Positions 12,735-22,194 of a stretch of DNA of 64,000 bases are shown one piece after another; position 1 is the stretch's first letter; every line of letters starts with the position of its first letter. The notes below the pieces were generated by a model. That model was not told the origin of the DNA. It did no database searches and saw only the letters and a list, made by a program, of their open reading frames with translations. A program made the translations under genes and the position numbers. The stretch is from positions 248,001-312,000 of the forward strand of contig JAKRSF010000008.1 in NCBI GenBank assembly GCA_022402445.1. Direction: 5' to 3'. Source of the DNA: Cyanobacteriota bacterium. GTDB taxonomy: Bacteria; Cyanobacteriota; Cyanobacteriia; CACIAM-69d.

Positions 12735-15700
12735 CTATTCTTTTTTTTTCTCAACCTCATCCACATCCCCCTCGATCGCATCGCGCAGGAAGGCATCCAG
12801 TTCCGGGTCAATGGCCGTCACTGGCGACGCCTCCGGTTCATCAAAGTCCACCAGCGCCTCCAGGAGGGCCGCATCGAACGGGTCCGCGCCGGAATCTCCA
12901 GCGTCCAAAGCCTCCAGGGCACTGAAGGCCGCCAGTTCCGCATCGGTGAGGTTGCCCCCTTCCTCCGCCGCCGCCGCCCCCAGACCGAGGGCCTCATCGA
13001 GGGAGGTGATGGTTTCAGCGGCCTCGGCCCCCGCTTCCAAATCCCCGCCTAGATCGTCTAGGCCGTCAAATCCCTCCAGGTCCGGGGCCGCCAGGGGGGA
13101 CGGGGCGCTCACTTCCGAAACGGGATCGAAATCCAATTCCGGCAGGCTGTCCTCCTCCTCTCCCCAGAGGGAATCCGGGGCGATCGCGTCTTCCACCATG
13201 GCATCCGGGGTCGGCATCGGCTCCCCGAGGGGGGGCTGCACCTCGGAGGTGTCCCCCAATTCCACATCAAATTCGGGGAAGCGCTCCCCTTCGTCCGTGG
13301 CGATCGCGGCGGATTCAGGGCCACCCAAATCCCCCAAACTCTCTAGGGGCAAGGGTTCTTGGTCCACCGTTTCGGAGATTTCTAACCCTTCAACATCGTG
13401 GCCGAGGGCGCTGGCCAACTCGTCGCCCAGATCCCCCAGGTCATCAAAGTCCGCGATCGCGTCGGGGGCTGCGTCGGCTGTGGTCCCCGTCTCAAAGTCG
13501 AGATCCAGGTCCGCATCATCCCCCCCGAGGGCCGCCAGATCCTCGGTGAGGCCGTCGGTTAAATCCCCCAGATCCCCGGTCTGCTCGTCCGGCAAATCCG
13601 CGATCGCCGCCGCCTCCCAGCCCATATCCAAGGGCTCCGCAGGAGAATCCCCCAAATCCCCCATCGCCTCGGTCAGGGCATCCTCCGGTTCCGACAGGCC
13701 CAATTCCCCATCGGGATCCGCCAAATCATTGAGGGCCGCAATGCTGTCGAGGGCATCCGCCTCCAGCGACCCATCCGGCAAGTCATCGGTGAAGTCGCCG
13801 CCCAGATCGTCCGCCAGATCATCGGCCAAATCTGCCGTTAGGTCAGGAGACAAGTCATCCGTCAGGTCAAGGGACAGGTCATCCGTCAGGTCAGGGGACA
13901 GGCCATCCGCCAAGTCATCTGGCAGATCCGCCGTGAAGTCATCCGTCAGGCCATCGGTCAAGCCCTCCGGCAGGTCCGCCGTGAAATCCTCACTCAGGTT
14001 CTCGGGCTCATCCCCAAGGGTCGGCTCCCCAAAGTCCGGCAAGATCGTGCCCGCATCCAGATCAAAGGCCGTGTCCTGGGCTTCCGCCTCCATCAATTCC
14101 TGCTCAAGCTCCTGGGCCTCTAGACCCAGCCCCCGAACCGCATCGAGCTCTGCGGCCACTAGCTCATTGAGGGCCTCACTTTCCTCAAAGTCCGTGTTGT
14201 CTTCCCCTTTGAAAATGAAGGATTCACCGCCCCCTAGGCTGCGGGTTTCGAGGTTGTCATTCCACTCGTCGAGGGCGTCGGAATCCTGATTGATGGGCAG
14301 TTCCCGCAGGTCCGCTTCGCCGATCGCGCTGAGGTCATCCCCATCCCAGGAGAGCTCATCCGCGATCGCGTCCTCCCCAGGGGTTTCAGGATCCAGATCG
14401 CTCGCCGTGTCCAGATCCAGATCTATGTCCAGATCAAGAGGACCGGCGGGGATGTCGCTGGCCCCATCGATCGCCTCGTCCCCATCGCCCGTGCTGAAAT
14501 CTGCGATCGCGGCCCCCTCCTCCAGATTGGACAGGTCCAAACCTTCGGCTAAGTCTGCGGTCAGATCTTCGGCCATGGCTTCGGGGGCGGCGATCGCCTC
14601 CTCTGGGCCAGGGTCAAGGTTCAGGTCCAGATCATCCTCCAGGGGAGCCCCGTCACCCTCGGGGGACGCCCCATCCCCCAAGTCCCACTCGTCCACGGGT
14701 TCCGCCGAATCGTCCGCGCCCCCCATCAGATCGAGGTCCAGATCCCCCATCTCCAGGTCATCCGCGCCCAGGTCATCCAGGTCATTAGTACCCAGGTCAC
14801 CCAGGTCATCGGTGCCCAAGTCGCCGAATTCGTCAGTGTCCAGGTCATCGGTGCCCAAGTCACCCAGGTCATCGCCGTACGGGCCACCCGCGATCAAGTC
14901 ATCATCGGCCACCGCCGCGATCGCGTCCCCGCCGCCTAGATCCTGAAACTCCAGCCCTGCCGATCCCTGATCATCTAGGGACATTTCCAGGGCCTCCGCC
15001 TCCCGCAGCGGTTGGCCCTCTAGGGTCACCAGGGTTGGTTCAGGGGCGATCGCCGGGACGACGGGATCCAGATCAATTTCCTTGAGCTCCTCATCGTCCA
15101 GGGTCAGGGCCTCTTGATCGAGGGGCGCGATCGCGCTGAAATCCATCGCCAGGGCCGGTTCCTCGGGGATGAGGCTCTCGTCCGTGAGATCCGTCAAGCC
15201 CTCGCTGGGGGGCGGGACCACCATCCCCTCATCAAGACCGCCTAGATCCTCCGTACCGAAATCATCCGCCGCGACCTCCTCAGATCCGCCAGCATCGATG
15301 CCGAAGAATTCCTCTTCGTCCATCATTCCGGTGGCGATTTCGTCCATTTCTAGCCTTTCCGGACCTGGGGCCTCCGCCGCCAATTCATCTAGATCGAGAT
15401 CCTCCGTTGCGAACCCGTCTGAATCCAGATCCGCCATGGCCGACTCATCAGTCGCAAATTCATCCGAATCCAGGTCATTAATGGCCAGGTCATCAATGGC
15501 TAGGTCATCCGCTTCAATCCCACCGGAATCCAGGTCATCCAGGCCCAGATCACCCGTTTCAAGCTCCTCCGAACCAGGGGCGTTGATATCAAAATCATCC
15601 GTCACCAATGCATCCGAATCCAGGTCATTGATGGCTAGATCATCCGTTTCAATCTCACCGGAATCCAGGTCATCCAGGCCCAAATCATCCGCTTCAAGCC

Positions 15701-18149
15701 CCTCCGAACCGGGAGCGTTGATGTCAAAATCATCCGCCACCGGCTCATTCGAATCCAGGTCGCCAATGGTCAGATCATCCGTCATCAACTCATCCGAATC
15801 CAGATCATCCGAATCCAGGTCATCTAGGCCCAGATCATCGGCTCCAAATTCACCGGAATCCAGATCATCAATCCCCAGATCATCGGTTTCTAAACCGTCC
15901 GAATCCAGGTCGTTAAGGGCCGGATCATCGGTCATCAACTCATCGGAATCTAGATCCCCTGAGCCCAGATCATTCAGATCAAGATCGTCAGCGCCAAACC
16001 CATCTGAGGCCAGATCATGGATTCCCAGATCATCGGTTTCCAGCCCATCCGGGTCCAAACCATCGGCGGTGAGATCATCCGTATCTGAGCCCCCATCCAG
16101 AGCCCCCAGCCCCCAGTCGTCCGCCCCGTCATCCGCCGCCCCTGGGGTCGCAGGGCCACCGTAGTCCGCCTCAACCGCTTCAAACTCGGCGGTTTCCGCT
16201 GCGGGGGCCGCGTCGAGGTCTTCCCCAAACGTTTCCCCAAATTCCGCGTCCGCCGCCGTGGCCCCATCGGGCTCCAGGGTCAATCCTTCACTGCCGATCA
16301 GCCCCGCTAGGGACGCCGCGATCGCGGCCTCATCCGCCGCCCGATCATCCCGGGAGAACGTCACCCCATCGGCGAGGGTTCCCACGGTGGGCTCATCATC
16401 ACTGCCCATGCCCAGGGGCAAACCAAAGGCCGGAGCCGACGCACTCCATTCCGATTCCGCCATGCTTTCGGCCTGGGCGATCGCCCTCGGATCGAGGTCC
16501 AGATCCCCTTCAAATTCCGGCATCCCATCAAGGGCCTCGTCCTCCGCTGAAGCATCCTCCTCCAGCGCCCCGAGCCCAAGATCGTCAGCCCCTTGGCCCC
16601 CCAGCGGTGCCGAGTCGTCCGCCGCCATCAGCGGATCCGCGATCGCCCCCGCCGTCGGATCATCCCAGGTCGCCGCCTCTGGGACCGGCACTTCGCCAAT
16701 TTCAAAGTCCGGTACGGCAATGTCGAGATCATCATCCTGCAACACCGTCAATGGCCCCATCTCGCCCCCCTGCAACAGGGTCGGCGGGCCGCTGATCGGC
16801 TCCGGAATCTCGATCTCACGCCCCTGGGCCACCGCATCGAATATGTCGCTGGGGGGATCCGCCGCGATCGCGTCCAAATCCGGCGGCTCGAATCCGCTCA
16901 GGTCCGTATCGGCAAATTCCGCATCCAGGTTCGCCTCGAAGCTCGCCATGTCCGGCAGGGCTGGGGCCTCGTCCGGCAATTCCGCCGCGATCGCCGCCCC
17001 AGGACCATCCAGGGCATCCCAATCGCGCACCTCCTCCTGGGACAGGGGATCCGCCGCCGGGGCCGTGGGGGGGAACAGTTCCGCCGGATCCGGCAGGGCC
17101 GCAGGCTCCCAGTTGGGATCGATATGCTGAATAACCGTCGCGTCCTCCTCGGACCCCACGGTCTCCGGATCCGCCGCCGGGGCCGCCGCCGACAGCCGAC
17201 TGAAGTCGAGATCATCCGCCGCCGCCGGGGGGGCCGCCACGGGGCCGGTCGTTGCCCCTGGGCCAGCGGTGGCCGCCGGAGCGCCGTAGGACAGGTCGCT
17301 CAGGTCCAGATCCCCCAGTTGGAAGGGGTTGTCGTCGTCGCTCACCGTGGCCGGATCCGGGGGCACCTCCACGCCGGGATAGGGCAGGGGCGTTGCGCTG
17401 GTGGTGTTCCCCGCGATCGCGTAGCGGTCCCCATACTCCTCGGGGAATGCCTCATCATCGAGGGTGGCGGCGAGGCGGTTGAGCCAATGCTCTAGGATGG
17501 CTTCGCTCTCTTGCCCCAGCACATGGATCCGCTCAAGGGAGGCATTGAGGGCCGCCTCATAGCGCTGGGCATTCGCTTGCAGGGCCTTGAAGATCGTGTC
17601 GAGGGTGCCCTGCAACTGGGTCAAGACCGTATCGGATCGGCTCTGCAATGCCTCTAGCTGCTGGGCATCGAGGGTGTTGCCGCGATCGCGGGGTTCCACC
17701 GCCGCCAGCATTTGCAGCACCTGTTCCGTCACGCTGGCCTCGAGCCGTTCGCGCAACTGCCCCAAAAAGTCGCCGATCAGTTGCTCCTGGTTAGCCTGCT
17801 GCTGGGCGAGGGATTGGTAATATTGCCGCTGCTGCTCTAGGGTCGAAATTTCCCGGGCCAGGGCCTGCTGCTGCTGGCGCAGTTCCCCCAGTTCCGACTC
17901 CATCGGCGTCAAGGTGCGATCGCGCAGATCCTGCACCTCCTGCTCCACCGCCCCCAACAGGGCCTGACAGAACTCGGGCCGGTCCGCCGCGATCGCCGTG
18001 AGATCCGATTGCACCCAACCCTCTAGGGTCGAGCGCACCTGTTCGAGCAATGGGCGCGCCGCACCACCGCGATCGCCATCCTCCGCGAGGAGAACCGCAT
18101 CAATCTCCGCAAGCAGTGCCTGAAGCTGAGTGTTTCGGTCGAGCGTCAC
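12735..18149 (-). CDS. giant acidic repeat protein with N-terminal coiled coil
   Basis: 1804 residues from a GTG start; no family recognised. Residues 1-230 are helical and coiled-coil-like with Gln-rich heptads (ELRQQQQALAREIST). The rest is very acidic, low in aromatics and Lys, and dominated by Asp-Leu motifs. About residues 689-940 are 51 uninterrupted pentads such as DDLGL-DDLDS. About residues 1388-1458 are tetrads such as PDLT-DDLS. A third DLG-rich block lies near 14745-14880. It ends EVEKKKE. No signal peptide or membrane segment, so probably cytoplasmic; a disordered scaffold fits best. Followed 8 bp later by the Hsp70-like ATPase, its likely partner. The reverse strand carries long Ser/Arg-rich open frames that are artefacts of the repeat composition. 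Confidence 0.75.
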   Translation of the reverse strand: MTLDRNTQLQALLAEIDAVLLAEDGDRGGAARPLLEQVRSTLEGWVQSDLTAIAADRPEFCQALLGAVEQEVQDLRDRTLTPMESELGELRQQQQALAREISTLEQQRQYYQSLAQQQANQEQLIGDFLGQLRERLEASVTEQVLQMLAAVEPRDRGNTLDAQQLEALQSRSDTVLTQLQGTLDTIFKALQANAQRYEAALNASLERIHVLGQESEAILEHWLNRLAATLDDEAFPEEYGDRYAIAGNTTSATPLPYPGVEVPPDPATVSDDDNPFQLGDLDLSDLSYGAPAATAGPGATTGPVAAPPAAADDLDFSRLSAAAPAADPETVGSEEDATVIQHIDPNWEPAALPDPAELFPPTAPAADPLSQEEVRDWDALDGPGAAIAAELPDEAPALPDMASFEANLDAEFADTDLSGFEPPDLDAIAADPPSDIFDAVAQGREIEIPEPISGPPTLLQGGEMGPLTVLQDDDLDIAVPDFEIGEVPVPEAATWDDPTAGAIADPLMAADDSAPLGGQGADDLGLGALEEDASAEDEALDGMPEFEGDLDLDPRAIAQAESMAESEWSASAPAFGLPLGMGSDDEPTVGTLADGVTFSRDDRAADEAAIAASLAGLIGSEGLTLEPDGATAADAEFGETFGEDLDAAPAAETAEFEAVEADYGGPATPGAADDGADDWGLGALDGGSDTDDLTADGLDPDGLETDDLGIHDLASDGFGADDLDLNDLGSGDLDSDELMTDDPALNDLDSDGLETDDLGIDDLDSGEFGADDLGLDDLDSDDLDSDELMTDDLTIGDLDSNEPVADDFDINAPGSEGLEADDLGLDDLDSGEIETDDLAINDLDSDALVTDDFDINAPGSEELETGDLGLDDLDSGGIEADDLAIDDLAINDLDSDEFATDESAMADLDSDGFATEDLDLDELAAEAPGPERLEMDEIATGMMDEEEFFGIDAGGSEEVAADDFGTEDLGGLDEGMVVPPPSEGLTDLTDESLIPEEPALAMDFSAIAPLDQEALTLDDEELKEIDLDPVVPAIAPEPTLVTLEGQPLREAEALEMSLDDQGSAGLEFQDLGGGDAIAAVADDDLIAGGPYGDDLGDLGTDDLDTDEFGDLGTDDLGDLGTNDLDDLGADDLEMGDLDLDLMGGADDSAEPVDEWDLGDGASPEGDGAPLEDDLDLNLDPGPEEAIAAPEAMAEDLTADLAEGLDLSNLEEGAAIADFSTGDGDEAIDGASDIPAGPLDLDIDLDLDTASDLDPETPGEDAIADELSWDGDDLSAIGEADLRELPINQDSDALDEWNDNLETRSLGGGESFIFKGEDNTDFEESEALNELVAAELDAVRGLGLEAQELEQELMEAEAQDTAFDLDAGTILPDFGEPTLGDEPENLSEDFTADLPEGLTDGLTDDFTADLPDDLADGLSPDLTDDLSLDLTDDLSPDLTADLADDLADDLGGDFTDDLPDGSLEADALDSIAALNDLADPDGELGLSEPEDALTEAMGDLGDSPAEPLDMGWEAAAIADLPDEQTGDLGDLTDGLTEDLAALGGDDADLDLDFETGTTADAAPDAIADFDDLGDLGDELASALGHDVEGLEISETVDQEPLPLESLGDLGGPESAAIATDEGERFPEFDVELGDTSEVQPPLGEPMPTPDAMVEDAIAPDSLWGEEEDSLPELDFDPVSEVSAPSPLAAPDLEGFDGLDDLGGDLEAGAEAAETITSLDEALGLGAAAAEEGGNLTDAELAAFSALEALDAGDSGADPFDAALLEALVDFDEPEASPVTAIDPELDAFLRDAIEGDVDEVEKKKE
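12741..12749 (-). other. A9 homopolymer, candidate slippage/frameshift site
   Basis: On the coding strand the giant protein ends GAG AAA AAA AAA GAA TAG. The nine A include the in-frame heptamer A AAA AAA. A -1 shift, or one extra A added by transcriptional slippage, gives AGA ATA GGA TTT GCG GTG, which joins the frame of the downstream Hsp70-like gene with no stop. Whether it is used cannot be seen. Confidence 0.35.
13776..13985 (-). repeat. tetrapeptide repeat block inside the giant acidic protein
   Basis: About 17 tandem tetrads of the form x-D-L-x (for example ADLA DDLA DDLG), encoded by 12-bp DNA units resembling ATCCGTCAGGTC on the plus strand. Direct reading of the translation. Confidence 0.85.
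15330..16085 (-). repeat. pentapeptide-period block (51 pentads) inside the giant acidic protein
   Basis: Fifty-one consecutive five-residue units with Leu/Phe/Ile at position 2 and Asp, Glu, Asn or Gly usually at positions 1 and 5 (DLDSD, DLGLD, ELMTD). DNA units of 15 bp centre on GAATCCAGGTCATC on the plus strand. The period matches pentapeptide-repeat proteins, but the small inward residue of that family (Ala at i-2) is Asp here, so a true right-handed beta-helix is doubtful. Confidence 0.85.
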
Positions 18150-18777
18150 GGTCAGGAACCCCGGCTAATTAATCGTCTGAGGAACTGGTCCTGGGAACTG
18201 GTCCTGGGCGCTAACCCTAGGCACTGGTCCTGCGAACCGGTGTGGAAACAAGGCATCAATCAAAAATTCGGTCCAATCCTATATACCCCACGGCGACAGG
18301 CCCGGTCGGCGGGGCTGATCCTGGGCAGACCGGCTGACGGCGCGGGGGGACCGAAAATTTAAGGAGGGATGATCCGGGCCGGCGATCGCCGCCAAGATTG
18401 AACCGGTGGGCGTTTCAGCCCATGAGTTTTGTCCAATCATACAACTTCATTTCTGGGCGGGCGCTCGCGATCGCGCGCCCTCAGCAACATTTATCAATAA
18501 ACCTTTGGCCCGCCCCATCCTGCGTATTTTCCCGCACTCAGCCCCCGCAGCCATCCCTTGGCCCCCCTTTGGTCCGATGGCCCCCTAAAACATCGCGCGG
18601 CGGTGTAAGGTCAATAGGCGTAGAGTGCAGCGGTCCACGGCGCGCCTGAACCCCAGGATGATTCCTCGGGCTCAAGCTCCCCAGGGCTCAACCCAGTCCT
18701 CGGGCCATGGGCCACGGGCTGCCGCGTTGGCACCTGCGCGATCGAGTATTCTGTGAAGTGGGTGATACGACCATTGA
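18150..18777. other. divergent intergenic region upstream of the giant protein and crp genes
   Basis: 628 bp between divergent genes, so it must hold both promoters. Visible items: a 13-bp tandem repeat at 18182-18207, an AT patch TATATA near 18281, and a CRP-like half-site TGTGA at 18752 whose second half (TGATA) is poor. No convincing -35/-10 pair and no credible small gene. Confidence 0.5.
18182..18207. repeat. 13-bp tandem direct repeat
   Basis: GAACTGGTCCTGG occurs twice head to tail, with a degenerate third version (GCACTGGTCCTG) near 18221. It lies 33 bp upstream of the giant protein's GTG, so it is probably in its leader or promoter. Confidence 0.7.
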
Positions 18778-19485
18778 ATGGAAGATCGTTCTAGCTCCCG
18801 CGACTCCCAATCGGATGCTGACTTGCTGGCAAGTGCGGCACCGTTTTTCCATGATTTGCCCCCTGCGGCGATCGAGATGGCCACAGCCCATGTGGTCACC
18901 CGTACCCATCCGGCGAATCAGGTCATCCTGTTGGAAAACGACTGGGGTGGCTCGGTCTATTTCATCCTGGATGGCTGGGCCAAGATTCGCACCTACAACC
19001 TGGATGGCAAAGAGGTGACCCTCAATATCCTCGGGAAGGGGGAGATTTTTGGCGAGATGGCGGCCCTCGATGAGGTGCCCCGCTCGACGGATGTGATCAC
19101 CCTGGCCCCGACGACCATTGGCAGTATTCCGGCCCAGGATTTTTTGAATTTGATCGAGACGGAGCCCCAGGCGGGGATCCATTTGGCCCAGTTGATGGGG
19201 CGGCGGCTGCGGCAGGTGAACCGGCGGCTGCGCCTGCGGGAGTCGGACAGTGTGTCGCGGGTGGCGGATATTTTGCTGTTTTTGGCGGAGGGCCAGGGCC
19301 GCAGTAGCGATCGCGGCATTGAAATCCCCAACTTGCCCCATCGGGAGTTGAGTAGCTTGAGTGGCTTGGCCCGGGAGACGGTGACGCGGGTGCTGACGAA
19401 GCTGGAGAAGAAGGGGCTCATTTCCCGCGAAAACGAGGTGCTGCGCATCCCCGATGCCAATGCCCTAGAGCGCATGATTTGCTAG
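18778..19485 (+). CDS. Crp/Fnr-family transcriptional regulator (cAMP-receptor-like)
   Basis: 235 residues. An N-terminal cyclic-nucleotide-binding beta-roll (about 25-145) contains the phosphate-binding-cassette pattern GEMAALDEVPRST, i.e. G-E followed by R-S/T as in cAMP-binding Crp proteins. A dimerisation helix follows, then a Crp-type winged HTH (about 160-230) with recognition helix region LSGLARETVTRVLTKLEKKG. It lacks NtcA's effector-domain sequence, so it is not NtcA; SyCRP1-like is the best guess. It stands alone, divergent from the giant protein. A half CRP site 22-26 bp before the start could hint at autoregulation, but is weak. The ATG at 18778 is chosen because the beta-roll starts soon after. 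Confidence 0.88.
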   Translation: MEDRSSSRDSQSDADLLASAAPFFHDLPPAAIEMATAHVVTRTHPANQVILLENDWGGSVYFILDGWAKIRTYNLDGKEVTLNILGKGEIFGEMAALDEVPRSTDVITLAPTTIGSIPAQDFLNLIETEPQAGIHLAQLMGRRLRQVNRRLRLRESDSVSRVADILLFLAEGQGRSSDRGIEIPNLPHRELSSLSGLARETVTRVLTKLEKKGLISRENEVLRIPDANALERMIC

Positions 19486-19596
19486 GGTCCGAGGTCACCG
19501 CTGGGTATTGTTTGTTAGAGTGCCTTGGCTGTTGCGTTGCGTTTTGGCCTAGGCCGCTGCCGTTGCCCATGGGTGTTCCCCCCTCCCTTTGCCCCT

Positions 19597-20352
19597 ATGT
19601 CCGCTGATCGATCCCCCCACCCGTCGGCGCGATCGCCGCGATCGCTCCAGCCGCCCCCGACGGCAACGACGGCCCCTTTGGCGCTGGTGGAGACGGCCTT
19701 TTTGGCGAGCGCCGCCAGTTTGATGTGGCTGGTGAACTATTACTTTCCCCTAGGGCCGGTGCTGCGGGTCTTTTTCCCGGTGCCGATCGCCCTGGTGTAT
19801 TTGCGCTGGAATCAGCGGGCGGCCTGGTTGGCGGCGGTGGTGTCGGGGCTGCTGCTGTCGGTGCTGATGGGGCCAACCCGCAGTGTGCTGTATGTGATGC
19901 CCTATGGGCTGATGGGGGTGCTGCTGGGGTGGCTGTGGCGGCGGGGGGCACCGTGGCGCTGGTCGATCGCCCTGGGGACGATTTTGGGGGCCTTTGGCAT
20001 TTTCTTTCGCCTGTGGCTGGTGTCGCTGCTGTTGGGGGATGACCTGTGGGTCTATGTGACGACGCAGATTGCGGGGCTGCTGGATTGGGTTTTCGTGAAG
20101 TTGGGGCTGCTGCTGCGCCCGAATTTGACGGCGGTGCAGGCGGTGGCGGCGGTGATGATTGTTGTGAATAATTTGGTGTATTTGACGGCGGTGCATCTGG
20201 TGTCGTGGGTGCTGCTGGATCGCTTGGGGACGGCGATTCCGATGCCGCCGCGCTGGATGCGGGTGATTTTGGATCTGGAGGATGGGCTCGATGGGGGCGA
20301 TCGCCGGGGTTCGGCGGCGGGCCAAGGGGATGATGATCTGGATGGGCCATGA
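19597..20352 (+). CDS. DUF2232 polytopic membrane protein
   Basis: 251 residues from the ATG at 19597. Multiple hydrophobic helices start after a Pro/Ser-rich cytoplasmic head (LVETAFLASAASLMWLVNYY, LRVFFPVPIALVYLRW, MPYGLMGVLLGWLWRRG, LVYLTAVHLVSWVLLDRLG). This is the DUF2232 pattern, distantly related to S-component-like membrane proteins. Its stop overlaps the start of the CobT-like gene by four bases (ATGA), so the two are translationally coupled. This suggests, but does not prove, a link to cobamide or nicotinate metabolism. Exact function unknown. Confidence 0.8.
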   Translation: MSADRSPHPSARSPRSLQPPPTATTAPLALVETAFLASAASLMWLVNYYFPLGPVLRVFFPVPIALVYLRWNQRAAWLAAVVSGLLLSVLMGPTRSVLYVMPYGLMGVLLGWLWRRGAPWRWSIALGTILGAFGIFFRLWLVSLLLGDDLWVYVTTQIAGLLDWVFVKLGLLLRPNLTAVQAVAAVMIVVNNLVYLTAVHLVSWVLLDRLGTAIPMPPRWMRVILDLEDGLDGGDRRGSAAGQGDDDLDGP

Positions 20353-21521
20353 GGCGGGGTGAGGCGGCGATGGGGCCGATGGGGCCTGGGTTTCCCCTAG
20401 AACGGTTGATTCGGGTGGTCCATGGGGGCGATCGCGGCGATCGGTGGCTGGCGCGCCATCGGGGGCAGCGGCCCTATTTTGCCTGCGTGCTGGGGTTTAC
20501 GGAAACGGCCCTGCTGCCCGGTATTTCTGCCGCTGGGGCGTCGCCGGACGATCGCCGCCACACGGCCCTGGCGGATGGGGAGTTTTTGATTGCTGGCCCC
20601 CAGGTGCGACCGCGCTACCCCCTGCCGCCCCTTGATGCGGGGGTGTCTCCGGCGGCCATCAGTCGGGCGATCGTGACGGCGTTGGATATTCCCACCTGTT
20701 TGATGGATGCGGGGTTGCCGGAGCCGCTGCCGGTGCCCGCGATCGCCCTGGCGGGTGCCCAGACCGCCCGATGCCTGAGTACGGGGCAGGCCCTCGATCG
20801 CGCGGCGGTGGATCAGTTGGTGGCCGCCGGGTTGGAATGGGGCGATCGCCTGGGGCGGCAGGCGGGGCCGAGGGGCTATGTGATTGTGGGGGAATGTGTG
20901 GTGGGGGGCACCACGACGGCCCTCGGGGTGCTGCGGGCTTTGGGCTATGCCGCCGATGGGTTAGTCAATAGCAGCCATCCCCAGTGCAACCACGGCCAAA
21001 AGGCTGCCCTCGTGGCCCAGGGGCTCGCCCGATCTGCCCTAAAAATTCCGGCCCCGCCCCGCGACGCGATCGCCGCCCTCGGGGATCCCATGCAGGCCGC
21101 CGCCGCCGCGATCGCCCTGGCCGCCAGTCGCCATGGGGGGGTGCTGTTGGCGGGGGGGACCCAAATGCTGGCGGTCTATGCCCTGGCCCGGGCGATCGCC
21201 CAGCGGGAACAGCGCCCCTGGCACCCGGAGGCGATCGCGATCGGCACCACCCGGTGGGTCATCGATGATCCCAGCGCCAGTGCCCAACGGCTTGCGGCCC
21301 TGCTCACCGAGGAAGACGACGCCCCCTGCCTCCTGGCCAGTGAACTGAATTTTAGCGGCGCGTCCCTGCCAGCCCTGCGGGCCTACGAGGCGGGTTTTGT
21401 GAAAGAGGGGGTTGGGGCCGGGGGCTGCGCGATCGCCGCGAGCCTCTATGGCGGGTGGGACAGTGACGGCATCCTCGCCGCGATCGAAACCCTGCTCCAC
21501 ACGCCGCCCGCCAAATCCTAG
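20349..21521 (+). CDS. UPF0284 / CobT-like nicotinate-nucleotide phosphoribosyltransferase homologue
   Basis: 390 residues. The Gly/Ala-rich body with GYVIVGECVVGGTTTALG and the conserved segment NSSHPQCNHGQKAAL match the UPF0284 family, distant relatives of CobT (NaMN:5,6-dimethylbenzimidazole phosphoribosyltransferase) found in cyanobacteria and archaea. CobT makes the alpha-ribazole phosphate used for the lower cobamide ligand; cyanobacteria mostly make pseudocobalamin, so the substrate of this variant is uncertain. The ATG overlaps the DUF2232 stop (ATGA). Length is usual for the family. No other cobalamin gene is nearby. Confidence 0.82.
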   Translation: MRRGEAAMGPMGPGFPLERLIRVVHGGDRGDRWLARHRGQRPYFACVLGFTETALLPGISAAGASPDDRRHTALADGEFLIAGPQVRPRYPLPPLDAGVSPAAISRAIVTALDIPTCLMDAGLPEPLPVPAIALAGAQTARCLSTGQALDRAAVDQLVAAGLEWGDRLGRQAGPRGYVIVGECVVGGTTTALGVLRALGYAADGLVNSSHPQCNHGQKAALVAQGLARSALKIPAPPRDAIAALGDPMQAAAAAIALAASRHGGVLLAGGTQMLAVYALARAIAQREQRPWHPEAIAIGTTRWVIDDPSASAQRLAALLTEEDDAPCLLASELNFSGASLPALRAYEAGFVKEGVGAGGCAIAASLYGGWDSDGILAAIETLLHTPPAKS

Positions 21522-21813
21522 GGCAACGCTCCGCGCCCACCACCGCCTCCCCTTCCCCAAGGGTTCCGGTCAAATTCTGGCCCCCATTTCCCTGGGCCTT
21601 GGTCCGCGATCGGCCCCGTGTCCCCCCACCGCCGCCGCCGCCGCCCAACTGATCCTGGCCCCGGCCCCGCTAAACCTTGCCCAACCGGCCCATGTCCAAG
21701 CGATCGCCCCTTCTAGCCCCCGCAAATGCCCTAAATTGCGGCTAGATTCCAGCCCTTTGGCCCCCGCGATCGCCCCCGTTCCAGACCCCCTACAGCCCCC
21801 GCGATCGTCCCCG

Positions 21814-22194
21814 TCACTGGATGCGCCGCGAGAGCAACTGCTCCTCTAGATCTGCGATGCGGTTATAGGCCGCCGTGAGTTGGGCCATCAACCGCTGAAT
21901 TTGAATTTCTGGGGTTAGCTCCTTCTCGAAGTTCTGGTGACTAGACTCTGAATAGTTATCGTCAATCAGAATGTCTTTGTAGTCACCGGAGGAGTCTCCA
22001 ATAATGCGCTCATCTAGGCTACGGGAACGGTGCTGGACTTGCGCCATGGCCTTGCTGAGGCGACCGTTGACGCTGCCATCTAGGCCGCTGTCGGCTGAGT
22101 TTCCTGATAGGTGCTCCTTTAGGGTTTCGATCGCTTGATGTAGGGTATCTAGCTTGCGATTGAGAATAAAGACTTGTTCCTGTAGCGGTTCCAT
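21814..22194 (-). CDS. small coiled-coil protein, hypothetical
   Basis: 126 residues, no recognised family. Helical at both ends: an N-terminal heptad stretch (VFILNRKLDTLHQAIETLKE) and a C-terminal one (IQRLMAQLTAAYNRIADLEE). The polar, Ser/Asp-rich middle (SLDERIIGDSSGDYKD) is probably flexible. No signal peptide or membrane helix. Codon use is less GC-biased than its neighbours. It is divergent from the binding-protein gene at 22518, across an AT-rich spacer that must serve both. The upstream 292 bp (21522-21813), between its stop and the CobT-like stop, is C/P-rich and holds no gene. Confidence 0.75.
   Translation of the reverse strand: MEPLQEQVFILNRKLDTLHQAIETLKEHLSGNSADSGLDGSVNGRLSKAMAQVQHRSRSLDERIIGDSSGDYKDILIDDNYSESSHQNFEKELTPEIQIQRLMAQLTAAYNRIADLEEQLLSRRIQ

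Noticed and set aside
12520-14289. 589-codon plus-strand open frame, Ser/Arg-rich, opposite the giant acidic protein
   Set aside because: Composition mirrors the reverse complement of Asp/Leu repeat codons; no domain, signal or start context. The minus-strand protein explains the region.
15169-16164. 331-codon plus-strand Ser/Pro-rich open frame
   Set aside because: Exact antisense of the pentad block; repeat composition keeps the frame open.
18752-18767. CRP site TGTGA-N6-TGATA upstream of the crp-like gene
   Set aside because: Only one half matches; kept as a remark, not as a feature.
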